A stretch of DNA of 64,000 bases, from contig CM059585.1 of assembly GCA_030407085.1 (NCBI GenBank), positions 113,635,501 to 113,699,500 on the forward strand, given 5' to 3'. The first letter of the stretch is position 1. Every line of letters starts with the position of its first letter. The stretch comes from Trichopria drosophilae (Eukaryota > Arthropoda > Insecta > Hymenoptera > Diapriidae). Made by a program: the position numbers and the translations under genes. Of the stretch, positions 11,021 to 22,690 are shown piece after piece. The notes beneath the pieces are model-generated. The model did no database searches, had not been told where the DNA came from, and saw only the letters and a list, made by a program, of their open reading frames with translations.

Positions 11021-14000
11021 ATATTTAGATTGCATTTAAACAAAAAATAATATCAATAATTGAAATTATTAGTAAATTGATTAATTACTTTCAATGAGAT
11101 TATTTGCATAATTGATCTGAGTTGAGGCCAAATTTGAAGCAAAATTTTAACAATAGTAGTAGGTAGTATTGCTCTCTTTCGGTATTAGGCAAAAAGTTTT
11201 ATTGCTGCCGTTATTTTATACAAAAGTACTTTAAGTACAAAAATTTCGATTAACAAATTAGTCATTATCCAGCATTTTACTAAGATATGCCAATTTTTAA
11301 ATGAACGTCGCTGAGAGAACTAAGTACATTCTAATTAATAATCCGTTTATTAGCAAATTTTACCGAAATTTTCAGAAAAATGTGCTCAAAATTATTTACA
11401 TATCATCCAATAATTACTTTATATAGTTTCAAAATCTTTAAAGTGAAATTAACAAAAGATACTTTCTAGTTTTCTTGAAGAGAAAAGTCACCTTGTATAG
11501 ATTCAAATGCGATCCATTTTTTCGAAAGAGTAAATTTTTTGTTATTTAACATTAATTTGTACTGTTTCGAGGACGCCATTTTTGGAGTACAAATTTAATA
11601 AAGTACGGATTAACATGTTAAACAGCAGATTTGGATCTCAATAAACCTTTACTTGGATCGGCACTTTAAAAATGAAAATTGAATTTTGGAAGAGTTAATT
11701 ATTTTTTACTGTTTACAGAATGATTTTTCACTCGAGAAAATTAAGAAAGTTATTTTAAGGTGTGAAAAATTGTCGACATTTTAAATGTTCATTTACAATT
11801 AATCAAATTAAATGTAAATAGTTTGGTTAATACTATTAAAATAGAATATTATTGAAACACGTAAGTTAAAAAACTTGAAATTAAAATGTCGATACTTGCA
11901 ATTTGTTGCCCTTAGTTTTATTAAGATGTGGAAATATTTTTCTTAACAGTTTCTTAAATTTAATATATTTCTGTAGTATTTGTATGTTTTATTCTTATTT
12001 CTAATTATTTCACTTGTATTTATAATAAAATATTAAAACAAAATAAAAATTTAATGGCTAATAATTATTGAAGAATTTAAGAAAAATTGTATTGATATAT
12101 TTTCAAACCTAAAGAGATATTAAAAACGTAAAATTATTACATTTATGTATTATCGGTTTTAAATGTTTTCTTATATATTCCTACTGTAAACAGTTTTATT
12201 TCAATCTTCGACTGTAAACAAAATTATTAAAAAAAAATTGAATGTTAAACAATTTCTTATTTTAAGAAAAATAACAACAATTTAGTATGAAATTAAACCG
12301 AACGTGATTGTATTTCTGTAAAAATTATAATTAACTTTCAGTTATTACTCTTGGGACATTAAAACAGAAATAATAAAAATTGTTTGGTTAGTGGTTTCAA
12401 TATTTATAGTAATTTTAAAAAATGTCACAATAAATTGAATGAAATTATCTTATCTCAGCGGAATTCCACATTTCAGGCTATTTTAAAACAAACTTTCTCA
12501 TGCACATTTTTGTAATGAATATTAGTTTTTTTGTATATTGCTAAAGGAAATAATAAGTAAGACTAAAAAATGTAGTTAGAGTTTTGCATTCCTTTTCACT
12601 CCTCTTTTATTGATAAAATAATCAATTGTAATGATTAAAATTATGCACTAAAATATTTTACCTCGCATTTACCTTTTATAACAAAGCTTTTTAGTTTCTA
12701 ATCTTTATAAAATTGACCTATTTCTAATGCACGTGTGAAAATCACCTGAATCCCTGAAAGCTGTTATATAATAGTTAAGTACGGTTACTCGATCGTCAAA
12801 GTATTATTCAATCGTTAAATAGGCGAATACTGCTTTATGACCACAGTAAAATTAGGTATTTGATGTATTAGACAAGAGTAGAAAATAAATCTGGATGAAC
12901 ACGTTTTTATAGTATTATATAATTTAATGTTATTGACCAAACTGGTTCGTAGGTGAACAATATATTTTTTGTATGCCTTATTAGCTGTGATATAAACTGT
13001 TTTAGGAAACATTCCTTAGGAACCATTCCTAGTATGCTACAAATCCAAGAAAATGTTCATTCAGAAAATGAAACTTAAAGAAAAATCTATCAGTTCCTTA
13101 AGTTATGTTTATAAAAAAGTTTTTTTATTAACCATATCGACAAAAATGGATAATCAGAAGTTTAATATTTAGGTTACATTTTATTTTGCTCGAAAAAAAT
13201 AATTAAATTTTGTTGTCTAAATATTGCTATCGATTTTTTAAGGAAAGTATTCGAAAAAATAATTAATCTTCATGTAATAAATGGATTAAACTGTCAGCAA
13301 ATTTTAAGCTATAATAATTTATTACTTTTTTCACTTTTTATTCATAATCAATAAAAAAGTAACTTCATGCAAGTGTTAATGCGTTACAAATCCTACAGAG
13401 ATTTTAACACTAAGAATCCACGAATGGTATACGAGTGTCTCAATAAACCAAATTGTTTATGAAGGCGAACTACAACGAATGTCAGAAGGGTGTTTAAGAA
13501 ATTAACAATTTGCTTCGGAACTAATTAAGTAGTGAAAATGTTTACTAATAAACCGTAAAAAATTATTCATTCATGAGACATATTTTACGTTAGATATTAC
13601 CTTTCTCAATGAAAATGATTCATGATATCTGATACGATATATCATAAAAAATGTCATATCCTACAAAAATTCGAATTCAATTAACTCAACAATTTTAATT
13701 AAGCAAATAATGCAAAACTGCATAAATAATTCCCTTCGTAATTGAAGAATATTACAGTAATCCCAACCCGCCCAACGCTGAAGTAAATGACATAAAACGT
13801 CTAATCGCAGCATCATTCCGTTCGCAATTACTAACTACATTACCGGCGGAATGACTGCGTTATCGATAAGGCAGGTACCTTGGTGCCTCGCAATCATCTC
13901 CTAAGCCGCCATCCACATACGTATGCGCGATTGCAAGCCACGTTTTTGTTTAAGTAAGGTATGATTTCTCAGAAATCAAGGGAACTTAATTCGTATTCCA

Positions 14001-17000
14001 GTAGCAATTGAGGTACTTTTTTATAAGCCGGGGGCGTACCAGGCATTTACGCGAGCGAATGGTTCGATTAAAATCCAATGAGGCGTCGGTGCCTATATAT
14101 AAACGCTTGCGTCTCTACGTACAAAAATGCGCATAAGTACATAAATACGGAGACTTCGATGCCTGTACGGGAGTAGGCAAGATCGCCCACGGGTGACTCG
14201 ATCGAAGTTTCAGCACACTGGTTCTTGTCTGCGGTAATAATTCCATTTTCATCTTGCGGTTGGGATTTATACCCCCCTTTCGTCAGCCCCCCAGGAGAGT
14301 TTATTCTGGTTTATAACTCGCGACCTTGAAAGGGCTTTTCTAAGAAGGCGACTCAAGGACTTAATAACGATGAAAGTGCATACACACGGGCAGACGGCGT
14401 AGATCCGCTCCTGCAATTGGTGCAATTGGCGCACATGGAACGCGCTAATAAGTGCTTTGCCATCCCAAGATATTAAAAAATATTAATTATCGAGGCCTCC
14501 GGCCCCTGCTCGACTTCCAAGCTCGGGGGCGGCTGGCAGATGCAGATTTATTTAGCCTTTCGAAAAATTAACTGTCCGTGAAAGGAATTACCATTGCTTA
14601 TTATACAGTGGTTCGAACTCCCTCGTAACTTTCCACCAAAGTTCAACGAGTCTGTTCCCTACTTTTGCACCTAGTCTTTATTCGGTTACATACATTTTGA
14701 ATGTACACAATTTCAATGCAGATATTGTGGCCTTTAACCAAATTTGAAATTAATATTGAAGACAATTTACTTCACTGTTGCTACAGCAATACCAAACGCC
14801 ACTGCTGAGGGCCGCCACTAACCATTTTTTTTTAATTTCGATAAATGATTGGAATTAAGTCAAAAAAATATTTTAATAAGTGTTAAACAATTCAAATAAA
14901 ATTTTGCAATAATAAACATCTTAATAAATAATTCAAAAATTCTAAGAAACTTGTTGGTAACAACAACAGCAAATTTTGCATAAGAAAGATGAGAATAGCT
15001 TACGAGGAGTCAACGCATAAAAAACGAAAGGATAACCGTATGTTACGTTGAAGAAGTTTATTTACCGTCTTCTTTACTTTGTGCGTACTTCTCTTCCTCT
15101 TTCTTTAGACTGACAAATTGTGCAGTCAGAATACTAATACTACATGGTTAATTCAAACTTGACCACAATAAAGACTTCTAATGATTTTCTATTTCTTTCA
15201 CTTCCCGAACTGTTATAGTCATTTTCTAAGAAACATATAAGTGTACTTATATGGAATCGAAAAGCATTCATTACTTATTTCGTCTAAGTATTTTAATCAA
15301 ATTTATTTTTTATCTGTTGGAATTAAATTACTTTAAAGAGATTTCAAATACGATCTACAATTTATATTTTAATATAAAATATTACTTCCCTGTGAAGGGC
15401 ATAAAAATAAAAAATCAAAATTAAAAAACAGTACACCAGAGATCAATAAATGTATAACAAATTGAAAACATAATCCGGTTTGGGTTTGATCGATAATTTA
15501 CAAAATATACTATCATGAAATTGCATTCCCATAAAGTATTGAAACCGCGAATTGCGGTTGTATACAATTTTGCCTTATGGCAACTCAATACATTTTATGT
15601 TTTGCTGTTATGCTGAAGGTATTGGATGTTTTAACGAATCGCAGTGTTCGAGGCATCCATGCTGCATCAATTGCAATTTATTATTTTTTAATCTTTTTTT
15701 TAATTCCAATTTTTGTCGATGCTTTTTTTTGCATTTTTTTATCCATTAAAAAAATTGTTAAAAAGAAATCTCGAACATTTATTATGTTACATTTTTTTAT
15801 CGACGTGAATTTTGAATGAATTTCGTACACAAACAATAAAAAAATAATAATTTCACTTATTAATAAAAAGAAAATGTGTGTACCGACATTCCAATCCTGG
15901 GATATACATGTGAATCCAGATTTTTTAAAATACACAAAAGAAATTTGTGTATTTTTTTAATGCTTTATAATTACAAAACTTACGTGACTTCGACACCGAA
16001 CAGTGAAGACATGAATCGAATATTTGCTCAATTCTTGTCTCCCTTGTTCCCTTTTTCACTTTCTACAGGACGGAATTTTCGCTTTCCTCCGTCAGCCCAT
16101 GTTTCGTCTTTCCTTTTGGTCGTTTTGCTCCTTATACACGTCACGGCACGATACACGTGTACTACAATGGCCATTTATCGAGCATGCGGACGATTCATAC
16201 GAGAGACTAAAAAACGACACCGACGAAGAAACAGAAAAATTGGGACGACGATGAAACCGAGCGTGCCGGTTAAAAGTGGTCGTGTTTTTTTGCGGTCCAT
16301 TTTTCCCGTTCCTTAATTAAGTCTTCGTTATTCTCCTCGTGTATCCCCGGTATTCCAGGGCGTAATCTCAGAAAAGGACGAGTGAACCAATTACTTACGG
16401 TAATAAACGATTAAAACTGTCAGCATTCGATCATTTCTGACCGACGCTGGTGGAAAATTGGGGTCGGGACGTCTCGTGTGAAAAATGATAGAAAATACCT
16501 TGTAAACATAAATATTTCATGAAAGGTCCCATAAAACATTTCAATTAAAAATTCGAGACATTTAAATTACAGACCATTTGATTCGATAGTTGTATCGTTA
16601 ATAGTCAAGTTTACTTTCTTCAACGTGCTCCTTACGTACGAGTTTTTAAATAAGCATTGTAATTTTTTTATATTCTTTCTGACCGCAAAATATTACTTTG
16701 CTCCCTTGTATATTTTTGTCATAAACGATCCAATATTCAAAATTAATTAAAATCCACATAAGCAATGTTTGCTTGCTATCTAAGTGATAAATGTTGGAAG
16801 GAAGATCTTCCTACACCAATAGTTTATGGCAAAGTATTAGAAAAATTGTAGTGAAACTTGATTTCGTATAGGGCATTGTAAGCTACAGGTACTAAAGGGC
16901 GCCTCGGGGTGAGAAGAAGCCACAAGGAGGGTGGGAAAGGACAAGCGAGGGCGAAGCGTAGGGACCGATCCATTAAATTAAGAATTTTTTTTCTTCGGAT

Positions 17001-17655
17001 CGGCACGACCTGCCCCACTAGGTACTCGCAAGTCTCGCTCGGCATCCGGAGGATCTTACAGGCGCCGCCTGGACATTGACCCCTAAGCGCTCCGCAGCCC
17101 TGACCAAGACTCCGTTTAACCCATACGTTTGCACCAGCCGACACTCGTATTCCCCCCATCCGTGTCTGTCCCTTCCCCGGGCTCCCCTCTACCACGGTTG
17201 CACATCGGTACGAACGCGAAATTTCCTTCTAAAAGAGAATTAAGAGACTTTTTTTATAATTATTGTAAGCTATATGTGTTTAGAATTTTTTTTCAAAAAG
17301 TGACAACAATTTTTATATTTATATAAAATTGTTTAAAAAAAATTTGAAACAAAATTTTAAAAAGTTGAAGTAGCTAAATAGATAACCTTATAAATAAAGA
17401 TATCTGTGATGAGACCTGAGGATATTTTTCCATCCAGTGGTCGAAAAATAAACACGCCTCGTTTTCAAAACGTAAAAAACATTGGGTATAAGAATATGTA
17501 TTTCAGCAAAGAATTATTTTTTGACATTGTCAATTAAGAAACCTGGTGTGTAAAGTGTATAGGTTCCAAAAATTGCCGCTATGCGTCGCAAGACGTTTCT
17601 GCGCATGCGTAAAGTATATTCGAGAGCTTTTCGCCATCTGCCGGTCGTTTTCTGC
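11021..17655. other. Intronic DNA without supported genes
   Basis: 11.0-13.7 kb is very A/T-rich. 13.78-14.66 kb is a more balanced, high-complexity block (GCGAGCGAATGG, TTATCGATAA and similar words) that would be a reasonable place to look for an enhancer. 16.0-16.45 kb and 16.85-17.22 kb are also less AT-rich. A pyrimidine tract ending CTTTCTACAG at 16070 resembles an acceptor, but no good donor follows. Frames up to 146 codons (15876-16316) show no family motif. Confidence 0.4.
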
Positions 17656-18448
17656 ACACAGGTATACAAAAAAGAGGGTCTTGGATGTTGTTGGGAAGCT
17701 GCGGGTCATTTCCGACGTAATTGTATGGGTGGAATCCAAACTCGAAGTCAGAATTGGTCCATCACGTCAGTTTTTTGAGATATTTGAGGTCATGTACTCG
17801 AAAAATGCATTATTTTGCTATGTTTGAGGTTACGTACAGGACGTAACAATTCTTTTTTGGCCTTCTGTACTATTTGCATCTTTTAGTAGTACCTTTACCC
17901 TTCAAAACGAGGTTTTATTCGATCACCTAAGATTTTTTCTTTTCCAAAGTTACGGCCATTTTGAAATTACGAGATATATTCCATTGATGTTAGCCAAAAA
18001 ACAGTCACAATACTAAAACGTGATTTTAGTAATTAGTATCCATATTTTATATAGTTGGTTATATTTATATTGGTTTCATTACGTTGAATTTGACCTTGAG
18101 CTTATTCTGCAAGAGCATTTCAAGGAAAATTTGTTTATATGTATATCGTAATTTCAAATTGGCGTATCTTGGTGAAGAAAAGTCATAACGGAATTCTGCG
18201 CATCCCATATTAAAGAAAAGGAGTACCACGTGATCCAACGAAAGGAAAAACGCCTAAAAATGTTTTCTCTTCTGTACATGACCTCAAAAATAGCAAAAAA
18301 AAAACTCGCGTTTTTAGAGTAAATAACTTCAAATATATGAAAATCCTGACGTGATGGGCTAGTTCTGACTTCGGATTCTGATTCTACACACAAAATTACG
18401 TCGGAAATGACCCACAGCTTCCCAACAACAAAACCATGTTGACCTGTG
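17656..18448. repeat. Foldback element, left arm (two opposed units)
   Basis: The arm consists of unit A (17656-18060, forward) and unit B (18061-18448, reverse). The two units are themselves homologous: both carry GTTGTTGGGAAGCTG, GGGTCATTTCCGACGTAATT, a TCAGAA(T/C)T block and ATATTTGAGGTCATGTAC-type words. The arm is repeated in reverse complement at 19292-20238. This is a strongly structured inverted repeat, not coding. Frames such as 17546-17827 are by-products of the repeat. Confidence 0.85.
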
Positions 18449-19291
18449 CTATCGAACCAAAATTTTAATACAGATGACAAAAAGTACGGTACATACCCTC
18501 CAGATACTGAAAATTAAACAATAAAAACATCTACAATTACCATCAAATGAAGTACATAAACTTTGAAAATTATATAACACAATTAGTATTGTTTTGTTCA
18601 AAACTAACTGAGAAAATGAAAAAACAGAAATTACTATTGCGTGAAAGAAAAAAAGAATCGCCTTCACCTTCAACAGGTTTCCAAAGGCTTCGAACGCATC
18701 CGTTGCGTAATCAGCGGGTTTAAAATACCACCTGGTGAGTGTTTTAAATGGAAGAGACTCTGTTTTCGCACCAGTGCCCTCCCAAGTTACGCGTGCGCAC
18801 TATCGCGTGATTGCGCCGGGTTGATGTTAGGATGGTATATAGAATACAGGTGTGCGAAATGGGCGGATAAGAATTCAATTAGATATTCTTTCTACGATAA
18901 GAAGACAGTCACGCTCCCTAAACTTAGGAAATTCGAGATAACGCCGATTATTTTCGAACCATTGTTTCGAGCTTTCCGGACGTACGAGCTCCTCGTGTAC
19001 GATCGGCATCTAACGTGCCTTTCCGATACGGAGGAAGGATTCGTAACTGTTTTTTCAATTTGCATTCATCGATCCTATTATCTAGCGAAATATTTATGTT
19101 TTGCAAATACTTAAAAAGATACATGAAGGGTCCTACAATCGTAAATTGGGCAAACTTTTACTTTTTCAGATAGTAACATTAGATTTGTCTAATTTATTTG
19201 TTTTTTATTAGTTAAAGCATGAACAATTTCCTCGGATGATGCATGCACTGTAGTTACATCTGCTGCCGCTAGTCGTCGCATTCTTCAATTA
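18449..19291. other. Unique loop of the foldback element
   Basis: 843 bases lie between the inverted arms. The centre (about 18640-19080) is clearly more GC-rich and less repetitive than the arms. It could be host or foreign DNA captured between two inverted elements, or the remaining internal part of one. It includes CTTCAACAG|GTTTCC near 18679 and ACCACCTG|GTGAGTG near 18735, which read as an acceptor and a strong donor on the + strand. Confidence 0.55.
18641..19114 (+). CDS. Unrecognised 157-codon open frame in the foldback loop
   Basis: This is the longest forward open frame in the window. It starts with ATG and encodes a basic, cysteine-containing protein of mixed composition (MKEKKNRLHLQQ at the start, YLAKYLCFANT at the end). 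I recognise no domain, catalytic motif, clear signal peptide or membrane segment, and it does not resemble a transposase or reverse transcriptase. It fills the GC-rich loop between the inverted arms. If the splice-like sites at 18679 and 18735 are used, a 58-base exon would lie inside the frame, which argues against a single-exon gene. It may be a captured host coding fragment or chance. I favour non-functional. Confidence 0.15.
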   Translation: MKEKKNRLHLQQVSKGFERIRCVISGFKIPPGECFKWKRLCFRTSALPSYACALSRDCAGLMLGWYIEYRCAKWADKNSIRYSFYDKKTVTLPKLRKFEITPIIFEPLFRAFRTYELLVYDRHLTCLSDTEEGFVTVFSICIHRSYYLAKYLCFANT

Positions 19292-20238
19292 CATAGGTCA
19301 ACATGGTTTTGTTGTTGGCAAGCTGTGGGTCATTTCCGAAGTAATTTTGTGCTTAGAATCAGAATCCGAAATCAGAACTGGCCCATCATGATTTTGAGAT
19401 ATTTGAGGTCATGTACAGAAGACACAACATTTTTAGGAGTTTTTCCTTTCGTTAAATCATGTGATACTACTCTTTTTCTTTAATATGGGGTGCGCAGAAT
19501 TCCATTACGACTTTTCTTCGCCAAGATACGCCAATTTGAAATTACGATATACATGTAAACAAATTTACCTTGAAATGCTCTTGGAGAATAAGCTCAAGGT
19601 CAAATTCAATGCCATGGAGCCTGCATAAATATAAACAACTATATAAAATATGGATACAATCTACATTGCTTAAAGTGAAAATTGAGCCACTCTCTGCTAA
19701 AGGTGACTTTTTCACTATTTCTAAAGTGGAAATTTCACTTTATTAGAGTGACATGTTTTCCGACTACATTTAATAAAGTGAGATTTCCACTTTAGAAATA
19801 GTGAAAAAATCACCTTTAGCAGAAAGTAGCTCAATTTTCACTTTAAGAAATTTAGAGTGTTCTAATAACTAAAATCACGTTTTAGTAATGTGATTGTTTT
19901 TTTGCTAACGTTAATGGAATATATCTCGTAATTTCAAAATGGCCGCAACTTGGTAAGAAAAAATCTTAGGTGATCGAATAGAACCTCGTTTTGAAGGGTA
20001 AAGGTACTACTAAAAGGTGCAAATAGTACAGAAGGCAAAAAAAATTGTAGCGTTCTGTACGTAACCTCAAACATAGCAAAATAACGCGTTTTTCGAGTAT
20101 ATGACCTCAAATATCTCAAAAACCTGACATGGTGGACCAATTCTGACTTCGAGTTTGGATTCTACGCATACAATTACGTCGGAAATGACCCACAGCTTCC
20201 CAACAACATCCAAGACCCTCTTTTTTGTAGACCTGTCT
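19292..20238. repeat. Foldback element, right arm (interrupted by a MITE)
   Basis: Reverse complement of the left arm in mirrored order: unit B at 19292-19640, then unit A at 19640-20238. Unit A is split by a hairpin MITE near 19663-19862: the left arm reads continuously across GTAATTAGTATCCATATT, whereas here that junction is opened. Identity to the left arm is high by eye, with scattered substitutions and small indels. Confidence 0.85.
19663..19862. mobile_element. Hairpin MITE inserted in the foldback arm
   Basis: A long, almost perfect palindrome: CTTAAAGTGAAAATTGAGC at the left pairs with GCTCAATTTTCACTTTAAG at the right, and pairing continues through AGAAAGTAG/CTCTCTG, CACCTTTAGCAG and TTCACTATTTCTAAAGTGG. 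The interior is non-coding. The empty site is preserved in the left arm of the foldback (around 18037-18043), so this insertion is younger than the foldback. Confidence 0.8.
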
Positions 20239-20350
20239 TATCTGACAATCCATGCCCAATAGCGAGATGAATTTCATTGGTACAGAAAATTAATTTAATA
20301 CTCTCTTATAATTTACAAATAAATACAGTTTTCGAATTGGAGAGTAGCTA
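20239..20350. other. Short unique spacer
   Basis: Nothing notable between the foldback and the next repeat end. Confidence 0.4.
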
Positions 20351-20490
20351 CACTGTTAAAAATATTGACGTCAAAATTAATATACATGTATATGAAGTCA
20401 TTTCCATATACAAGTATAATATATTAAATTTAATATACATGGTTATTTTAAACTAATATACGCAATATATTAAATTTCATAAAGTCTACA
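20351..20490. repeat. CACTGTTAAAAAT-family terminus
   Basis: CACTGTTAAAAATATTGACG, continuing TCAAAATTAATATACATG, matches the reverse complement of 48398-48477 closely and is preceded by TA. The end of the same family also occurs at 47672. The opposite end of this copy is not clear, so it may be a solo or truncated end of a TA-inserting element. Confidence 0.6.
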
Positions 20491-20659
20491 GAAAGGTTTG
20501 CACGAATAAAATATGTTAATACATTTTTTCATAAAGTTGAGGAACTGAAATGATTTGTAATTCTTATCGATATTTGTTAGACTTACTATTATTTATTTTT
20601 GTAGATGTACATTTAATATTAGTATAATAATTTGCATAAAACTTTCTTCATAACAACTT

Positions 20660-21110
20660 TTTAGACCAAAATCTTCTATAGATGATGAACATCTTGTTGA
20701 AAAGAAGTTTTAGATTTAAAATCGGTTGAATCGATGGTAAATCTCTCACCATAAGAAGGTTTTGAACTAAAAATCTTCTGCCGGTGATAAAACTTCAATT
20801 AAACAAAAATTTAGATATAAACTCATTTGTTGATGAAAAAACTCTTATTTGAAGAACATTTCTAATCTGTAATTTCTTGTCAATGGTAAAAGTCTTGTCG
20901 AAAGCATTTTCTAAATTTCAAATCTTGTGTCCATGGTAAAATTTCATTAATACAACTCTTCAGATCCAAAGTCTTCTGGCGAAGGTGAACATTTTGTTAA
21001 AAAAGTTTTACAACTAAATTCTTGTACCGATGGAAAATCTGGCAATAAAGAAGATTTCAGATCTAAAATTTCTTGTCGACAATAGAACTCTAATTGAAAT
21101 TTGTTAGGAG
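20660..21110. repeat. Degenerate tandem repeat, about 49-bp period
   Basis: A core like (T/C)CGATGGTAAAA preceded by AATCTTCTG.. recurs at about 20680, 20731, 20781, 20829, 20880, 20931, 20979, 21026 and 21075, with spacings of 47-51. Units have diverged strongly but share the sequence order AAATCTTCT - CGATGGTAAA - CTT.(A)TTGAA. The 80-codon minus-strand frame overlapping 20947-21189 is a product of this repeat. Confidence 0.65.
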
Positions 21111-21301
21111 TGGTTTGTCTTCTTTTTATTATTAAGTACAGTATTAAGTACAAAATTGTCTTACTGTTTGTACAATTGAAAGGAAACATGAAATATCACA
21201 GTAACTCCACTATCGCAATTACCCGAGTTGGCCCTACTTTACCGACACTCGAGTGTGATACATGTATATTAAATCATTAATATTTGAGTATATTAATTAA
21301 A

Positions 21302-21420
21302 AATAAATGTCACATTGGAAGTTTTTAGTACACTTTTAAAAAATGAATACATTAAAAAATGTATTAAATTTAAGAATATTTTTTAAAAGTGTACTAAAAA
21401 TTTCCAATCTGACATTTATT
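21302..21420. mobile_element. 119-bp near-perfect hairpin MITE
   Basis: AATAAATGTCACATTGGAAG through TTTTTAGTACACTTTTAAA at the left pairs with 21378-21420 at the right with only a few mismatches. The core (CACTTTTAAAAAAT / ATTTTTTAAAAGTG around AATTTAAGAATA) resembles the terminus at 47672 (CACTGTTAAAAATGTTCTTAAATTTAATAC), so it is related to that family. Confidence 0.7.
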
Positions 21421-22195
21421 ATTAATTAGTCGCGAAAGTAAAAATGAAACAAAAAAATGATAGCAATCTACATTCACGTGTACATAATTATAGTAATCAT
21501 CATTAATTTAATAATTAATTGATTTAATACGACATATTTTTAATGTGCTACATTATAAATAAATTTTCACAACTCAAATTACAGAGCAGAAACAAAACCA
21601 TTTAACCCGAATTTCAAAAATTACTTATATACTAGAGAAAATGTCATGATTTAAGGAACAGTTATATGCAGGCTTCCGGTCCACATTGCATTTCGTGTGA
21701 CAAAGGTGTGTTCATTATCTAACGTCGATTAAAATAGGAAGTTTTAAACTCGCATTCGTTCTTTTTAACCCGTTTCTAAAGCATTTTTTCTCTTTTTTTG
21801 TACGCTGTCTATGAGATCGGGAATGAAGTGCGTTCGACGTGTACCGTTAAACATAATTGCCTTGACTCGACTACAACTTTTTATTTAATAAGTATTGTTT
21901 CTCTATATAATTGTTTATCTTAGTTCGTTTTCTTTCATCGACCCGGAAACAATTTCTCTCGCACTGATTATACTTTATGTGGATGAAGATAAAATGGTTA
22001 TGGTCGTTTTAGTAACGTGGATGGAAAGCGTATCTTCATATGGGCGTCGGAATATAACTAGAGTTGTAAAGATTAAGTCATTACTACACTCGAATTGCAT
22101 AATTAGATTGCATCCATTCATTTAATCTATTCTTACTATTTTAAAAAATAAGTTCAATTAAACAAAAATATAATTTAGTCTCGCAAGAGAAAAAC
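21421..22195. other. Intronic stretch, nothing supported
   Basis: AT-rich. The 76-codon frame at 21895-22125 has no motif. Confidence 0.4.
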
Positions 22196-22208
22196 TAAGT
22201 AGTGGTAT
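22196..22208 (+). repeat. Target-site duplication, left copy
   Basis: TAAGTAGTGGTAT, repeated exactly at 23410-23422. Thirteen bases is within the range expected of Penelope-like element insertions. Confidence 0.65.
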
Positions 22209-22349
22209 AAATAGTGGTTTAAGATAGGCTTGATTCTTGAATAAATATAAATTCTAAGGGATATTATATATGCCTACCAAATCTAACGATCTTTTTGAAA
22301 CTTTAAAAACTCCCTTTATTAAAAAAATAATAAAAAATATACAAAAATT

Positions 22350-22640
22350 TTAAAATTTAAAACTTTGTTGGATATTCTGTTTATGTTCATTAATTCTTGT
22401 TTTTAAACTTCTTTTTGTTTCCCCCACATAAGTTGCTACACAATCTTCACATTTTATCAAATATACCGAATTGTTCTTCTCCATTCTAAGTATCCTAGCT
22501 TTACCTTTCGTTATAATGTTATTTATTTTATGAAGTATACTGGGTACCGTTATTATGTCACTTTCAGTTTTTTCTGTAACGCCTGATAAAAACCATGAAT
22601 AAACGGAATTCTTATAAAAAATTTATTATTATTATCATCT
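22350..22640 (-). pseudogene. Penelope-like RT end and GIY-YIG fragment, left arm
   Basis: On the minus strand the frame begins in the end of the reverse transcriptase region (NNNKFFIRIPFIHGFYQ, matching the family pattern of an aromatic/hydrophobic IPF/IPY strand). After one frameshift it continues as VPSILHKINNIITKGK into MEKNNSVYLIKCEDC and YVGETKRSLKTRINEH, then stops shortly after HKQNIQQ, where the internal deletion joins the tail. Both the frameshift and the deletion make it non-functional. It differs from the right-arm copy by scattered substitutions (E to V after CEDC; K to R), so the two are not a recent identical duplication. Confidence 0.8.
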
Positions 22641-22690
22641 GTATTTTGGGATTCTGTCAATGTGTAAGATCGAATGCGCTTGTTTATATG

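Noticed and set aside
12740..12765. Minus-strand TTCAG|GTGATT composite look-alike
   Set aside because: Donor does not match GTRAGT and there is no long pyrimidine tract.
15876..16316. Forward frame of 146 codons and acceptor-like CTTTCTACAG at 16070
   Set aside because: No conserved motif and no good donor downstream; the frame covers both AT-rich and GC-rich DNA without a boundary.
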